Shown: positions 21,797-35,200, counted from the stretch's first letter. The stretch: DNA of 41,906 nucleotides from Gammaproteobacteria bacterium (GCA_002684055.1 NYUL01000064.1:1-41906); one strand, 5' to 3'. Notes: generated by a model from the letters alone, not told the origin. Numbers and translations are program-made.

Positions 21797-24625
21797 TTAG
21801 GCGAGAAAAATCATAAAACTGCTCTCTTGACCTTTATCTAAACTAAACTTATCAGTAATATTTTTATAGTTTCCTGGTTGGATTGCCTGTAAGTTTGTTT
21901 TAATATTGGACTCACTAAATACCAATGTTTCTCCAACAGTAAAGGTATTCTGACTCAAATAAACTATTTTAACTGTGGAAGGAGTATTAGCTTCTACTAG
22001 TTTAGCAACAGCCCCACTAGTATTTCCTCTAATAAGTTCACCTTTAACTGTTGTAGTTTCTAGAGATAATCCATTAGTGAATCCCAATATATCTAATGTG
22101 GGGGGAGTGGCATCAAGTGATTCATATACTGCGGTAAGGGATTCAACATCAGCAGTATTTAATGAAATCTCTTCATCATCAACTCGTAATCCATAATAAT
22201 CATTCTGAACCATTCCAAATTCTGGAGAGGTGATTTGGCTAATCCTATCCACCAAGAGAGTTTGACTCTTAATCAGAATTTTAGATTTTGATTTGATAGA
22301 AGGTTTAATAGCTGTTACATTTACAGTTATTCCAGCCTCATTAATCCTACTTAACCCATTAAAAGTAATTACTGTACTATCACCTGTAATTTCAAACTGC
22401 TCAGAACCAACAGTTTCAATAACACCATCGCTATAGACAATAGAGTATCTTTCTTGGTCAAAAGGAACAAATAGCGCATCATTTACGCCAGTCAAAGTTC
22501 TATTGATAGTTAGAGTTGATCCTACAGTGGTTTCTTGATATACTTGAGTTGTAAAGTATAGTTGTGAGTTATTTAGATTTACCTTGGAGATATTCTTTTT
22601 CTCCATTTCAATGTACAACGCAGAATTCTCAGTATTGAGAAGTCTAGATTCTGATGCTCTTAAGTTTACACTAGTTCTAGTGCCAGATGGTAGGGCTCCA
22701 CTAGCGACATTGGGTACAGAAGCGACTGGACCAACGGTCATATTTAGATCGTTGAGACCAAGAGACAATACTCTATTGTAAACTAATGTGGAATTTACAG
22801 TATCTTGCCATATTACAATATCACCAACATCAAATCCATCAAATAATCTACCAGGACAAGTAATTAATCCACCTGCAGTAACAGTAAAGCTATCTGAAGC
22901 GGTAAAATTATTGGGAACTCTTGGATATAATTTAGTATCAGCCCTAAAATCTGTGGAAATATTTGGATTAATAGATGTAGTATCTTGGAATAATGACTTT
23001 ACTTGATTTTGCTTGTAAATAATTACGTCAGTTGTTGAGAATCTATCTTCAGTAGATCCATTTACAGAGAATTGCTCTCCACGAATAAATTCTCCACTGG
23101 TATCTGTTAAGAAAATCTCTTGTCCAACTATGCTTCTAACATAACCAGAAGCATTTGAACTCAAACCTTGTAATCTGAATCCTGGAATAATCTTACTGCC
23201 AATAGGAACATTGGCGGTAATGCGAGTAAAAATTTGTAAGTCATATAGATACACATTCCAAGGGGTCTGTGGTCCCGTGAAAGCAGCGTCTTCTAGTGAA
23301 TAGCTATAAATCCTAGCCTCACCAATTAAGCTTCCTGTGGGGTTCTTAGAGCCGTCTAGGCGACCGTCATACATTTGAACAATATTGTCAGCAATATCCA
23401 ATCCAACGACTGGAGTACTGATAACGTTATTCACCAAATACTTACTACCAAGTTCAAATGGTACGGCAGTATTTGATTGAGTTTCTGTTGTTCTGGGTTT
23501 GGGAGCATCTAAATTAGTAGTTCCTGTCTTCTTAATATCAAAACCACGAACATATGCCTTACCAGGAGACACTTTCAAAATTGCCAAACCTGGGGAAGGA
23601 GTACCACCTTCTTCTGTAGTTTGATTTGCTAGGTAGATACCATTATTGCCGATATTATTATTTAACGACTCATCTGCTGTTGTCCTGATGCCTTCTACAA
23701 TGTAATCACCAGACTCTTCATAAGTTCTTTCGGCAATGTAATCTTTTAGTACATTATAAGTGGCACTAATTTCAAGTTTCTTAACTTCACCCTTATCGAG
23801 GCGCAATAGTTCTACAAAATTTGTATCATTGAAATCATTTAGAGGTTTCTTTGTTAGTGTAAGTTCAATCTTTAACCTATCCGCACCTGGAGCCGAGAAG
23901 TTATTAAATCCTTTCGCATTGTCGTATAGTGTAGGATCTTGACCAGCAGTAACAATTTGCTCGGTAATTTGAAGCCCAACTCTATATGATGGATATACTG
24001 AATATGGATCAAGAACAATAGAATTACTAGTTACTTGTACAAATGTTCCACGCACAAAATAAACACCATCAGCAATTTCAGCAGCACTACCAACAGCTGT
24101 TGGATTAGTTGAAATTGTAGTAGCAAATGTACTATTGGTGGTAATTGTAGTATTTCCGTAGACAACAGGCTCTTCTAATATAAGAGACTCATTACTTGTA
24201 AAGAAAATAGTCCTATCGTCATTACCACTATCAGTGTATGTTACAAAAATAGTGGGATTGTTAACACCATCTCGTGGTGGAATCAAATAATCAATAACTC
24301 TTGCGCGAACACCAGTAACATCACCAACAATTGTTTTACCTACTAGTTGATCTATGTACAGAGTTACATCAATACCACCCTGCTGTGGGTTTAGAATGAC
24401 AGCAGTATATTGTGGGTTATATGAAATTCCTCCAGGAATTACCATAGAGCCTTCTTTAAAGAAATGCTCCCCAAACGTACTAATTTGGTTTTGTAGGATT
24501 GACTGTAGAGTTGTTAGCTCACGTGCCTGTACAGGAAATCCTGGCTTAAATAAGACTTTATAATAGTCTTTATCAGCATCAAAATCGTCAAAGTATGGGC
24601 TGGTATCTAGATTGATCTGAGACAT
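21797..24625 (-). CDS. N-terminal part of the DUF4815-type structural protein (before the frameshift)
   Basis: The reading frame encodes 942 residues. The start, with SPYFDDFDADKDYYKVLFKP and GFPVQARELTTLQSILQNQ (about 10-47), is the signature I know for DUF4815, found in large virion proteins of T4-like marine phages. A GExxxGxxSGA module lies near 855-905. The frame ends NITDKFSLDKGQESSF followed by MIFLA and a stop, whereas family members continue FYDFSRLI. That continuation is present in the -1 frame, so the natural product is probably about 2390 residues ending at 17454. It follows gp8, where T4 has gp9-gp12, suggesting a baseplate or fibre-linking role, which is inference. Confidence 0.88.
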   Translation of the reverse strand: MSQINLDTSPYFDDFDADKDYYKVLFKPGFPVQARELTTLQSILQNQISTFGEHFFKEGSMVIPGGISYNPQYTAVILNPQQGGIDVTLYIDQLVGKTIVGDVTGVRARVIDYLIPPRDGVNNPTIFVTYTDSGNDDRTIFFTSNESLILEEPVVYGNTTITTNSTFATTISTNPTAVGSAAEIADGVYFVRGTFVQVTSNSIVLDPYSVYPSYRVGLQITEQIVTAGQDPTLYDNAKGFNNFSAPGADRLKIELTLTKKPLNDFNDTNFVELLRLDKGEVKKLEISATYNVLKDYIAERTYEESGDYIVEGIRTTADESLNNNIGNNGIYLANQTTEEGGTPSPGLAILKVSPGKAYVRGFDIKKTGTTNLDAPKPRTTETQSNTAVPFELGSKYLVNNVISTPVVGLDIADNIVQMYDGRLDGSKNPTGSLIGEARIYSYSLEDAAFTGPQTPWNVYLYDLQIFTRITANVPIGSKIIPGFRLQGLSSNASGYVRSIVGQEIFLTDTSGEFIRGEQFSVNGSTEDRFSTTDVIIYKQNQVKSLFQDTTSINPNISTDFRADTKLYPRVPNNFTASDSFTVTAGGLITCPGRLFDGFDVGDIVIWQDTVNSTLVYNRVLSLGLNDLNMTVGPVASVPNVASGALPSGTRTSVNLRASESRLLNTENSALYIEMEKKNISKVNLNNSQLYFTTQVYQETTVGSTLTINRTLTGVNDALFVPFDQERYSIVYSDGVIETVGSEQFEITGDSTVITFNGLSRINEAGITVNVTAIKPSIKSKSKILIKSQTLLVDRISQITSPEFGMVQNDYYGLRVDDEEISLNTADVESLTAVYESLDATPPTLDILGFTNGLSLETTTVKGELIRGNTSGAVAKLVEANTPSTVKIVYLSQNTFTVGETLVFSESNIKTNLQAIQPGNYKNITDKFSLDKGQESSFMIFLA
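21806..21818 (-). other. Apparent one-base frameshift site
   Basis: The minus strand reads AGT TTT ATG ATT TTT CTC GCC TAA. Adding one T to the TTTT run (plus-strand A-run at 21815-21818) gives TTT TAT GAT TTT TCT CGC, that is FYDFSR, and joins the two large frames. The neighbouring AAAAA run at 21806-21810 is a second place where a slip would restore the frame. Confidence 0.85.
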
Positions 24626-24628
24626 TGT

Positions 24629-26176
24629 TTAGAATTCCAAGATGATCTTAACGTCTTCTTTTTGGCGTGGGTTGCGTGGCACCAAAGGACGGTTGTCGAG
24701 AAATAAAATCTCTCCGCTAGGTTTATTTATCTCCGATCTAGCAACGCCATCTGTGAACTCTACACCAAGCTCAACAGTTCTATTACCAACAACAGTTGTA
24801 GAACCAGTAAATGTTGTATCTATAGATGCTTGGAAACCAGGTGCGGTAATTGCGTTTGTATTTGATACAAAAGGAAATTTATTTCCATTAGTAGAAATGC
24901 CAACATAGTCCGTATTGTCATACGTAACTGGGTTGTAGTATAGGGACCTATCTTGAATGTACTTTAATACTAAAGTTTCTTCATTAAATGAAACAGCATA
25001 TCCTCTAGCTATACCAACATCAGTTTGCTGTTCAATAATATCACCCACCTCAATGGGTCCACTAACGCTACCAGGTTCAAGTTTTAGAGAATCTGCTGCT
25101 GTAAATGTATTATCAGTAAATATAGTCTCTGATTCCGAAATAGTTGGATTTCTAAGAATACCAATTTGGGCGAATTGAGTATCGATAGGAAAATCTTCGT
25201 TGGAATCATCAAAACGAGCATATACCAATACTCTATCTGTACCTAGCTCTACGTAGATATCATATCCATGACCAAGTGATGGTGGAATAATAACATCCAA
25301 TTTAGCAGCTTCAGATGCACTTGTATTAATGGTACCAAGATCAACTAGACCCCAAGTATATCCTTTGCCCCCTTTGGATACAATGGCTTTACTGATTTGA
25401 CCAGAGTTAACATCAATAACGGCTCTGGCGCCCGTACCATCACCGATAATGTTAAGCTCTTGCCCAACACCGCCAGAATAACCTGCTCCCCTCTTATCGA
25501 TATATATTTCTTTTAGTTGTGCGTCATTAACTGGGGAATCACCACTTTCTCTAATTGCAACAATTTGTGGAGAGTTGGATGTTAGCCAATCGCTGGGGAC
25601 TGTGATATACTCTGTACTATCAAACTTAACAACGTCTGCAGGAGAGACTGTAAATAGATACTTCCAAATATATCCATCACCACTGGAACCAGCTGCTGAT
25701 GGTTCTGAGTCCACAAAAGTTGGCTCATCTTCGGAACCATTACCTTTGGGGTTATCTCCACTAGAACCATTGCTTAAGCACTCATATACACGGAAATCAC
25801 TATTAATAACATAGTAATTTGCATCATATAATCTAGTAGAGCCTGTATTGGGAGAGACATTATATACACTATAGTCATCTCTATATTGTTCATATCGAGT
25901 TCCTTTAGTCCACTCAACACGGCGAATTACTCTACGAATATTCCCTGGAGTAATTCTTCTCCCATATAGCATCCAATCATAACACCCACGAATATATGAA
26001 AAGTTATCAATAGGTGATAGTGGATCCGTATTCCAATCTAATGAACGTCCATATTCTGGTCCTACCGGATTCGGCAGACCAACAAAAATGTAGTACGCAT
26101 TATCGGGATCTGTGACAGATTTGATAAAGTTGTCAGCATTAAATAGCCTAAACTCATCAGTGATTAAAGCAGCCAT
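24629..26176 (-). CDS. gp8: Baseplate wedge protein gp8
   Basis: gp8 is a dimeric wedge component of the T4 baseplate. This copy has 515 residues (T4: 334). The N-terminal ITDEFRLFNADNFI corresponds to VTSKFRTEKMLNFY. SSGDGYIWKYLFTVSPADV near 164-182 corresponds to GDGYVWEYLFEIPPDV, with the following STEYITVPSDW. The end EILFLDNRPLVPRNPRQKED then IILEF matches MIYMENRPPI and INILFTF of T4. The extra length comes largely from residues about 210-450, which contain two GxGY repeats (near 229-233 and 269-273). A TATAAATA octamer lies 36 bases upstream, at the end of the giant gene. Confidence 0.95.
   Translation of the reverse strand: MAALITDEFRLFNADNFIKSVTDPDNAYYIFVGLPNPVGPEYGRSLDWNTDPLSPIDNFSYIRGCYDWMLYGRRITPGNIRRVIRRVEWTKGTRYEQYRDDYSVYNVSPNTGSTRLYDANYYVINSDFRVYECLSNGSSGDNPKGNGSEDEPTFVDSEPSAAGSSGDGYIWKYLFTVSPADVVKFDSTEYITVPSDWLTSNSPQIVAIRESGDSPVNDAQLKEIYIDKRGAGYSGGVGQELNIIGDGTGARAVIDVNSGQISKAIVSKGGKGYTWGLVDLGTINTSASEAAKLDVIIPPSLGHGYDIYVELGTDRVLVYARFDDSNEDFPIDTQFAQIGILRNPTISESETIFTDNTFTAADSLKLEPGSVSGPIEVGDIIEQQTDVGIARGYAVSFNEETLVLKYIQDRSLYYNPVTYDNTDYVGISTNGNKFPFVSNTNAITAPGFQASIDTTFTGSTTVVGNRTVELGVEFTDGVARSEINKPSGEILFLDNRPLVPRNPRQKEDVKIILEF
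24724..24731 (-). promoter_or_regulatory. Possible late octamer GATAAATA inside gp8
   Basis: Minus-strand GATAAATA lies in the 3' coding part of gp8, about 100 bases before the start of the DUF4815 gene. It could drive that gene, but coding constraint makes coincidence possible. Confidence 0.25.
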
Positions 26177-26211
26177 GGTATAAATTTAAAGGGGCAATAA
26201 TACCTTTTCCT

Positions 26212-26219
26212 TATTTATA
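26212..26219 (-). promoter_or_regulatory. Late promoter TATAAATA before gp8
   Basis: An exact TATAAATA on the minus strand overlaps the stop codon of the 4311-residue gene and lies 36 bases before the gp8 ATG. It gives gp8 its own late start. Confidence 0.65.
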
Positions 26220-29200
26220 CTCTCTTCGCAAGACCACCTCTGTCACGCAATCCACCCTTCGTCCTAGATAGAGTTGGGAAGTTAATCATATCGCTTGTAT
26301 ATGTTGGGTTTGGAATATCAAAGGGAATCGATACGTCAAAGTCGCGAATGACTGAACCAATTGCCCCAAAAGACATATAGCCAAGCTGATCGCCAGTGCC
26401 ACTCACACCTGACTGATTTGTCCTAACATTTACATCAACAAATCCCTCAAGAGAGTTTATGTAAGTAACGCTTGCGACTTTGTAGACACAATCTAGGAAC
26501 TGTGTTCCTACCCCAACAACATCAAGAATGTTTTGACCAATAGCCTCCACCCCATTTCCAATCACGGATTCGCTTACGACAATATAGTCTCCAACAAATA
26601 GTGAGGTGATTAGTTCAAATTGATCAATCTTTCTAAAGAAGAATCTAATAGAACCATTACTACCTTGTATTTGAGTAATGATTGAGGAATATCCCCTAAT
26701 GAAATCTCCATTAATTTTAACTTTATTTTCGTAGACGATACTAGGTTCTTCAATTAAGACTGTTGGGGGTTTGGCTGGATCATAACCAGAGTTATTGAAT
26801 GGAACTTGGACGAATGCAATCTCACCCGTGATTGGTTGGATTGAAATTGTTCCTACTGTTGCTCGGTTTCCAGGACCATTTGGTGGGGCAATAGTTATCT
26901 TTGTATTGCCTGGATATCCTCTGCCATTATTACCATTAACAAAGTTAATTCCAGTAACAGTACCCGAAGCATTTACTACAGCCACTGGCTCTGCTGGAAC
27001 AAACTCCGTTCCTGAGGAAGTAAATATATTTGGTTGAGAATATATTCTCCCAGCAATATTTTCAAGATTTGTTACACTATCAAAAGCATCTTCTTCATAT
27101 CTGAATAGCTGTGCGCTTTCAATATAGAACGTAGAACTTGTATTTGTTAGGGGTGCAAGAATTGCGGGATCAGGTCTGATAATAGACTCAATACTATCTC
27201 TAGTTTTAAATATTGGCTGACCATAGATGAACAAATCTCTTTTCTGCTTATCCCAAGCAACCTGTCGTGGATTAGTATCATCTATATCGTTATTGCCAAC
27301 ATAGACATTAGTTCTAGCAGTATCTGATGAGGCGATTTCGGTTACAAGACGAATGTCTTGTGTCTTACTACCTTCAAAAACATCATTCTTTCTAATTTGT
27401 AACTGATCACCAGGGCGAACTGTTTCATTTACATCAGTCACAGTCGCACTATCAATTCCTCTCTTGCCACGGTAGAAGTAGATATCAATATTATCTTGTG
27501 GTAATGGGGCTTGTGTGAACTCAAAAGATGTACCACCCTCAAAGAAGTAATTTATATTTGGTGTTTGAAGGACAGTATTAACATAGATCATCAGAATTGA
27601 ACTTAGATCAATTGCGTCTGAGTCTTCATCTTCGGGGTCTTTTTCAAACGAGAATTGTTCTCCATTGTAAATCAATGGGAATCTTGTTCTGGTCCCGTCC
27701 TGTAGAGATTTAATACTATCAATGTAGTCTTGCTGACCATAGTTCCAATAAGCAAAGTTATCGGTGAATATAGTCAATACGTTCAATTGGAATGGGTTAA
27801 ATGGTTGAGTCAATGTTTTGTCAGTTACTAGCCCAACAACCTCAACGATGTCACCTTCAGCAAAACCAAAACCTTGATTGCTGATCTCATAACCAGTTAC
27901 TTCAAAGTAATCCGATCTTCCGACAGCAGTAGTTCTTGCTCCACCAACATCACACGTAATGAATAAATTCTCACCACTGGTTATTGAACCATCTCTACGG
28001 AATACTGTCTTAATAGGTAGATTGAAGTAACTAGGTGAAGGAGCCCAGATATATGGATCAACATAACCAGTACCAGGATTATCAACAATAATCTGTAGCT
28101 CACCACCAGGACCGGGAACACCACGAATAGAAGCAGCAACTCCAGTGTGACCTTCTTCAGTAACACCAATAGATACCGCTGTGTTATATCCAGAGCCAAC
28201 ATTATTTTTTGTAATTTGACCGATAATTCCTCCGCTCACGTAATTATGAACGATAGTAGAAAGACCGACTTGTAGATTAAAGTGAGCATCATCCAATCTA
28301 TTAATGACTGGAACGTTATCAACTCCAGGTACTGGGAAGACTGTGGTTGTTAAGCCAGCAGTTTGTCCGCTTGGGCATTCAAAGATAAGACCATTTAGAG
28401 CAACGAAACTTGGATTTAATAATTCATTACCAAACTCAAATGGTCTAAACTTCTGCCAATTACCACCAGAAACATATGTATGGTCAATCGTTGAGATTCC
28501 GACATTAACTGAGAATGTATTATCAGTAATAATATTTTCAACAGAAAATACTGATTCTTTATCTGGATAAATCGCAGTACCCGAACTACAAGATAATAGG
28601 ATGTTGGACAGCTGAATAATGTCTCCTCTACGGATGTTCTGACCGCTCAGAGACTGTGCTGTATTAATTATTAGCCTACCACTCTCTTTAAAGTAGATGG
28701 CTCCAGAAATCGGTTCTAGACCCGTTACATTGGTACCAATTGCAGTGACTAACAATCTACCATTTTGATTATCATATTCTGCCCATTGTACATCAGTTGC
28801 TGGTCCAAATGTATTGTCCGTAAATACACCAACAATACCACCACCCGAAACTTCTGGTTCAAGAATCGCATCATATAAAGGAGCATAGCCAAGACCTGGA
28901 GTTGAACCGAGAGATACTATCAAACCACCTCTAGGTACCTGTGTTTGGTTGACATCAAACTGGGAGACAACTCTCTGTCCATTTTCGGAAGTAATACCAG
29001 TAAAGACTACTGTTGATTTTGGAATTTCTGGACTAAATGTTACTTCAATTGAACTGCCACTGATAGTTCCAGGAGGAGGAAGAAATCCAGAGATAATAGA
29101 ACCATTTACAAATTTAATAGTATTTAATGTTGCTAATCGCTCACCGCGATATACAAACTCGCCATTAGCAAACTTCACATTTATATCATAAATTAAACCA

Positions 29201-32200
29201 TCATCTATGGAATCAAAGTAATTTTTCCTATCAACATTATTGGCATCAATGTTATTGAGACCCAAATTAGCATTGCCAGCACTCAACCTCAACTCACCAA
29301 TGTCAGCATTAGCAGCATCGGTATTATCACTCCAAAGATAACCAATAACTTGCTGAGCACCAGTAAAGAAATAGTCGTTGCCTTGATTGTTATCGGTTGA
29401 AGGTGTTTGATATATGTCGTTGATGACTAAACAACCACCACCATTCTCAATACCACCCGTAGAAATACCATTACTTGTTAGAACGAACTCATTAGTATTA
29501 CCATTAAACTGATCACTAATGTCATCAAAAACGGCAATGTCATCATAATTTTTCTGTAAGAAAGTTCTTCCTTGGAAAGTTGAGTTAGTTACAACTAAAT
29601 TGTTTTCATTTGGCTGCTGTGGTCCTCTTCCATTCGGAGCTGCGGTAAAGATAATATCCGAAGCAACAATATTATAGTTACCTCTATATAACTCCATTTC
29701 GCTATTTGCGGGATGTGATGTGGCAGCAGAGCCAATGACACCACGATCAGCCTTAACAAGAGGAATAACTCCCGTATTAGAGATTGGTCCTAATGGAGAT
29801 GTGGCAAAACCAACGTTATCAATGAGAACAAACTCTTCATCAATCAATAGCAAATCACCAGAACTCAATGTTCCAATTCCCGCAAGTACTAGGAACTCTT
29901 CCTCACTATTAATTGTATTTGTCAATTCATACTCAAAGTTGGTAGTTGCGATTGGTGCCTGAATAACCCCATCAATTGTAAATAGAGATTTCTCAAGTTT
30001 TTTCTCCATCCCAATGATATGAGCATTCCCACTACCAAATCCAACAAAACTAATAAAAGTTCTATCAATCGCATCTTGTAAAGTTGCTGCCAATTGGAAT
30101 CTATTTAAGTCTAGTTTGATTGACCAGACTTTAGGTGGCAATTTATCTGTAGTAACTCCAAGATAGTCCACTGTCGGAACAATCTCTATAGGAGTAGCAC
30201 TACTTGGATCTATACTATCTCCAGGAATATAGTATAGTTCTTCTGCGGGACTAAAGAAATGTGAAGTTATTGTAATTATGTTATTTAATTCATCAATGAC
30301 CTGTACGGGATCAAATATTTTTTCATAAATTGGAATTCCATTATAATTCAAAGGGAAGCGAACTTTATTCGTCCTTTCACCCAATGGGGCATTATATAGA
30401 TCTAGTAAGTATGACTCCTGATTAGCCTGATAAAGAAGAGGTCTTGGATCATAATTGATAGTATCGTATTTCCTATAGAAAGCTTCAGCATATACTGTGA
30501 TGTTGATGGGCTCTACTGGATTACCTCCGATATCGGGCTTAAACTTAAGAATCCAGTCTGGACCAATAAGTTCCGCAGTAAATTCCCCAATACCCCCTTC
30601 ACCGTCAGCACCATCACCTTCTGTCAGGAATGGATATGCATTAGTGTATGATGAACCGTCAGAATTTGCTATCATAATTTGATGAATAGCACCGAGAGTA
30701 GATCCTTGAATATAAGCAACAACTTTGGCTGTCTGGAATAGTTCAGGATCTAAAGTAAGAACATCAATTGAAGCATCTGCAGTACTTCCAGTTACTTTAT
30801 TTGAAAGTAGGTTGAGTCCTCTTTCAGAACCTAAAGGTATATTATCTTTCTTGAATGGGTATGGATTATCACCTGATGCATTTGGCTTAAATTCTATTTC
30901 TTTGGTTTCAATTCTAAGTATTTTATCAGTTGGGTTTATGACATTAACACGAATACGTCCACCACCCAAATTAGTAGTAAACTGATATCCAGCCTCACTA
31001 ACATCTTGTAATGCAGTGCCATCAAATGAATAGATAGCTGAATATGTATCGGAACCGATCCGCACAACATAAACTTCATAGTAAGAAGGAATACCGTCAC
31101 CATTTAGAGCATAGACATGTAGAGCAACAGCATCAACTGAAGTATTAGGAGCAGCGTAGATTTGTTGTGTTGTGGTTGGAGGTACATTAGAAATCCCCCC
31201 ACCCAAAGTAACGTATCCGATTTGTTTTGGGGGTAATGAATTTGTTTCAAACTTTTGAACCAATAGCTTAAGGTCCATATCAAATGTATCTGGCTCAGCT
31301 GGGGTAAATCTCAATGAATAGTCACTATTGTTTAGTGACTTTGACTCAAAGTCGCCGTGTGGGACATCACCATCAAATACATCAGCCTTATTCATAGTAA
31401 AGGCTTTATTATCATAAGTAAGGGAAACAATTTCTGATAGTTGAACTTCATCCGTATTTGGATTTCTAACTTGAATTATACCCGCAGTAAAGATATCAGT
31501 GATTACATTAAATTCGATATACTCATTTTGACCACGAAGATTGTCACTATCAATAAAGTCATTACTAACATTATCAATCAACAATACTCTATTAGTCTTA
31601 ACTTCAATGTAATCAGTCAACCTCTTATATGGCACAGCACTATTAAATCTAATAGCATTTGTTTTGTTATTGATAACATTATCATCATATCCCAAATCAA
31701 ATACATTAATTCTATCTACACGCAGAGGTGTGCGAGCAACATCAGTCAATCCAATAAAATCAAGAATAAGAGTTGTGTCGGTAGAAATAGCAGTTGTTCC
31801 AAAACCAGCATTGCCAAAAGCCTCAATTCGGGTATCGGAGAAGTTCTTCAATCCTATAGGATGGACCAATCTATTAACTGGACCAATAAGCTCTTCAAAG
31901 TTGATTGTGCTCTTAATGGAGTATGATAGATTCTGGTAATAATTGTTATCTGGAATTACTTGAAACTCATCATCAAGGAATCCAATAGCATCACTCCAAC
32001 CTGCACTGGTACGACTGATAGTCTCAATTTTATATCTACAGAAGCTCTTATCAATATTAGTTACAGTGGCTATAACACCACTAACGTTTCCTCTAACAGA
32101 ATCTCCCACTAATAGATTAAAGTTCCCTTTAATTTTAAAGAAGTTTGTGTTTGATTCTTCTACAACCAAATCAGTTTCCTGAACTACTCCATTATCAATT

Positions 32201-35200
32201 AAGGAGAGTCTTTCCCCCTCAATGAATACCGCAGTAGTTTGATTGACTTGGAATATTGGATATATCTTTTTATTGACAATTGAAGAGAATGCGTTTTGGA
32301 AGGTAGCGGCAACTCCAACATTAGTGTCAGGATACTGAACTCTAATAACAACGGGATTAGTAGCCTGAACAGCAACAACATCAAAGAACGTATATCCATA
32401 CTCCGATGAATTCATATTTGTGTCTTGCACTGCTGTGTTGATAGCAAAAATATTTTCAATGAATACCTTATCACCAACCTCAAATGGCGCATCAAGATAT
32501 CCCGCAATTGGGGTCTGCATCAAATAATCAACAAAACCAGTTCCCTGATTAGCAACCTGATTTATGATTTGTAAAATTGGTACGCCATTACTATTATTTG
32601 TAGTAAAGAATTCGTGGGAATTTTTAGATAGACCAGATGGAGCAACATCTATTTCAACGTCAACAACTTTGGATGATTGTGTTTGAACAAAAATTGAACC
32701 GCTGTTAATAACATCTCTCGTTACAGAGTCAATTAGAACACCGTCTGGATCAGACTGGTATCCAATACCACCATTCAAAACTTCAATACTAGTAATAAAA
32801 TCAGAATCTGTAAATTCAATACTAGGCTGAACGATACCCTTTGGTCTTATCGTTCTATCAGCAGAGTATGCCCAACCTGGGTTCTGAATTCTAAAAGAAG
32901 AAACTTCTCCAATATTACTAGATGATGCTCTCAACGAAGCATTGGTTCCAGTTGGACTTTGAATTGTTATAAACTCTGGTAGAGTATCAAAGTTTTTGCC
33001 AGACGAAATAATCCTAATGGTACCAACAGGTCCAGTAGTATTAATGGATGATGTTAAATACTTTAAATTAGCTTGGGATGGAAGATACTTACTAACTTCA
33101 GGTCTCTGGGGAAGTGATAATGAGAATACCGAGTCCCCTTCTACAGTAACAGTTCCCCTAATGCTATAAGTACTATTCACATAACTAATTGAGTTATATG
33201 AAATGGCGTTAGTATCTGCAGTGGAAATGTATCCTCCAGACTCAAGACCATAATAGATAACACCAGGATTGTTAGTAGAATATCTAATATTTTTCTCGCC
33301 ATCAGGAAATCCTTCGGTAGAAATACCACTAACAACAAACACCCTGTCAATACTGTTGTTTTCAAAAACTTCAGTTAGTGATTGATCATAAAAGAATTTT
33401 AACTCTTTACCAAATAATGTGGGTGATGACACATCAAAGTTGATGTCATGGTTACTGATGATATTGAGTTCTGGATTTACTTTGGCAAATACTTGATTAC
33501 CTACGCCCTGCGAATTTAATTCGATTGGATTTTCAGAACCAATTTTAGTATCAATTTCAGTTTGGGCAACGTAGAATCTGTCAGAATCAAATGGAATTAC
33601 AAAGTACTTACCATTATTGGTTAACCCAGAAATAACAGTGTCAGCAGCAGTGTAGAGAATATAATCAGCAAGAATATATCCGTGATTTTCAATAGTAATT
33701 AGATTTAGTGATGTATCAACATCTGCAGGAAGAGCTATCTCAGGATCAATTATTAGAGACTGTGATACCTCATTAAATTCAACTACAATAGAAGAGTTTG
33801 ATCCAATGCCAGCAGGACCAAAAGGAATTACACTCACATCTACAGCATCTCCATTCTCTAGTTGATGGGGTTCTATAGTCGTAATATTAGATCTAATTCT
33901 ATCAAGGTTAGCTGTTTCAGCAAATCTATCAGTGATGATATTATAGCGGAAAAGATCACTACCATCAGAAAGAATAACTAAATCCTCTTCTTCTGGACTA
34001 AACCTAAGTCCAATCAAATCTTTTGATACATTATGAACATATAAAGTTTCTTCATCACCAATCTGTGGAATAATTTGAATGTTACCTGCATTATCCCTAA
34101 CTTGAATAGGTGCCCCAAGTGCTGGCTTAATAAAAGTAACTTTTTCTAAGTTTCTAAACTGATGTGAAGGTGCGTAGATAGAAGCAGCAGGAATAGAAAT
34201 TTCATAATTAATATTACCAATTGAATAGATTCTTTCTGTTGTTTCCCCTAACTCACTAGCAGTACTAAACGTCTGCCTTGGATTGAAGAAGTAATCTTCA
34301 TTCAACTCAGATTCAAACTCATCGGTTCTTACATCAATATCAAAGAAATTTTTGATAGGGAATACTCTTGCTCCAATAGGAGCAACAGTTGATGTTGCTT
34401 GTGATCTATAAACTCTAAGAGCTTTATTTATGGGGAAAATATTTAATACGCTTACTTCCTCAATATCATTACCACTTCCAATAGTCAAAGAAGAACCAAC
34501 GCTGACATTTGATGAAATATAATTTACGAAAATGTCTATCGCACCTTCAGAAACAGCTGCTGGAACTGGATTATAAAGACTCATTGACGTATTGTCAATA
34601 CTAACAATACGTGAGCCGCCAATAACGGAAGTGAACGTAGTTAGACCACTAATGATAACAGAGTCGCCCTCGCGATAGGCGTGAACAGGATCAACATAAA
34701 TGCGAACAGTACTTTGATCAACTCTAATAACTTTTGTTACTAATTTACTATATGACAAAGTATCTTCGTCAATAGTTGATATACCAAACCCAACTACCTG
34801 ACTAACAATAGAACTGACAGAATCTTCACTACTATCAAAGATAGGAATATCACCAACACCGTAACTATTTCCAGCACCAACAATAGCAATGCCATCAATC
34901 TCACCAGGAGAAATTGATTCAACAATCTGGTCTTGAGTGTCAAACAAATATGATTGAACTAAGAATTCACTACCAGCGAATGGGCTACCCACATAATACG
35001 GGAAAGTATTTCTAAAGATTGGCTTATCATTAACATCAAAGTCTTGATCAATATTAGTACTTGAAGGTTCAATAGCAGAGTCTCTGAATTCTGGACCAAT
35101 GAAGTATGGGAATTGTGGTTCTCTGGCACTTGACTGCTGATCAGCGGCGATACCAGCAAAGTATGCATACACGCCATCAGGGAATTCGGGAGTAGAACAG

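Noticed and set aside
21806..21822. Programmed -1 ribosomal frameshift
   Set aside because: Neither AGT TTT nor ATT TTT gives good re-pairing in both ribosomal sites and I see no clear downstream pseudoknot. A missing base in the A-run is simpler, although slippage is not excluded.
31441..31926. Plus-strand open frame of 161 codons
   Set aside because: It is antisense to the giant gene and rich in Ile, Asn and Ser, as expected for the complement of AT-rich coding sequence.
34425..34432. CATAAATA octamer inside the giant gene
   Set aside because: There is no gene start downstream for thousands of bases, so it is taken as chance.
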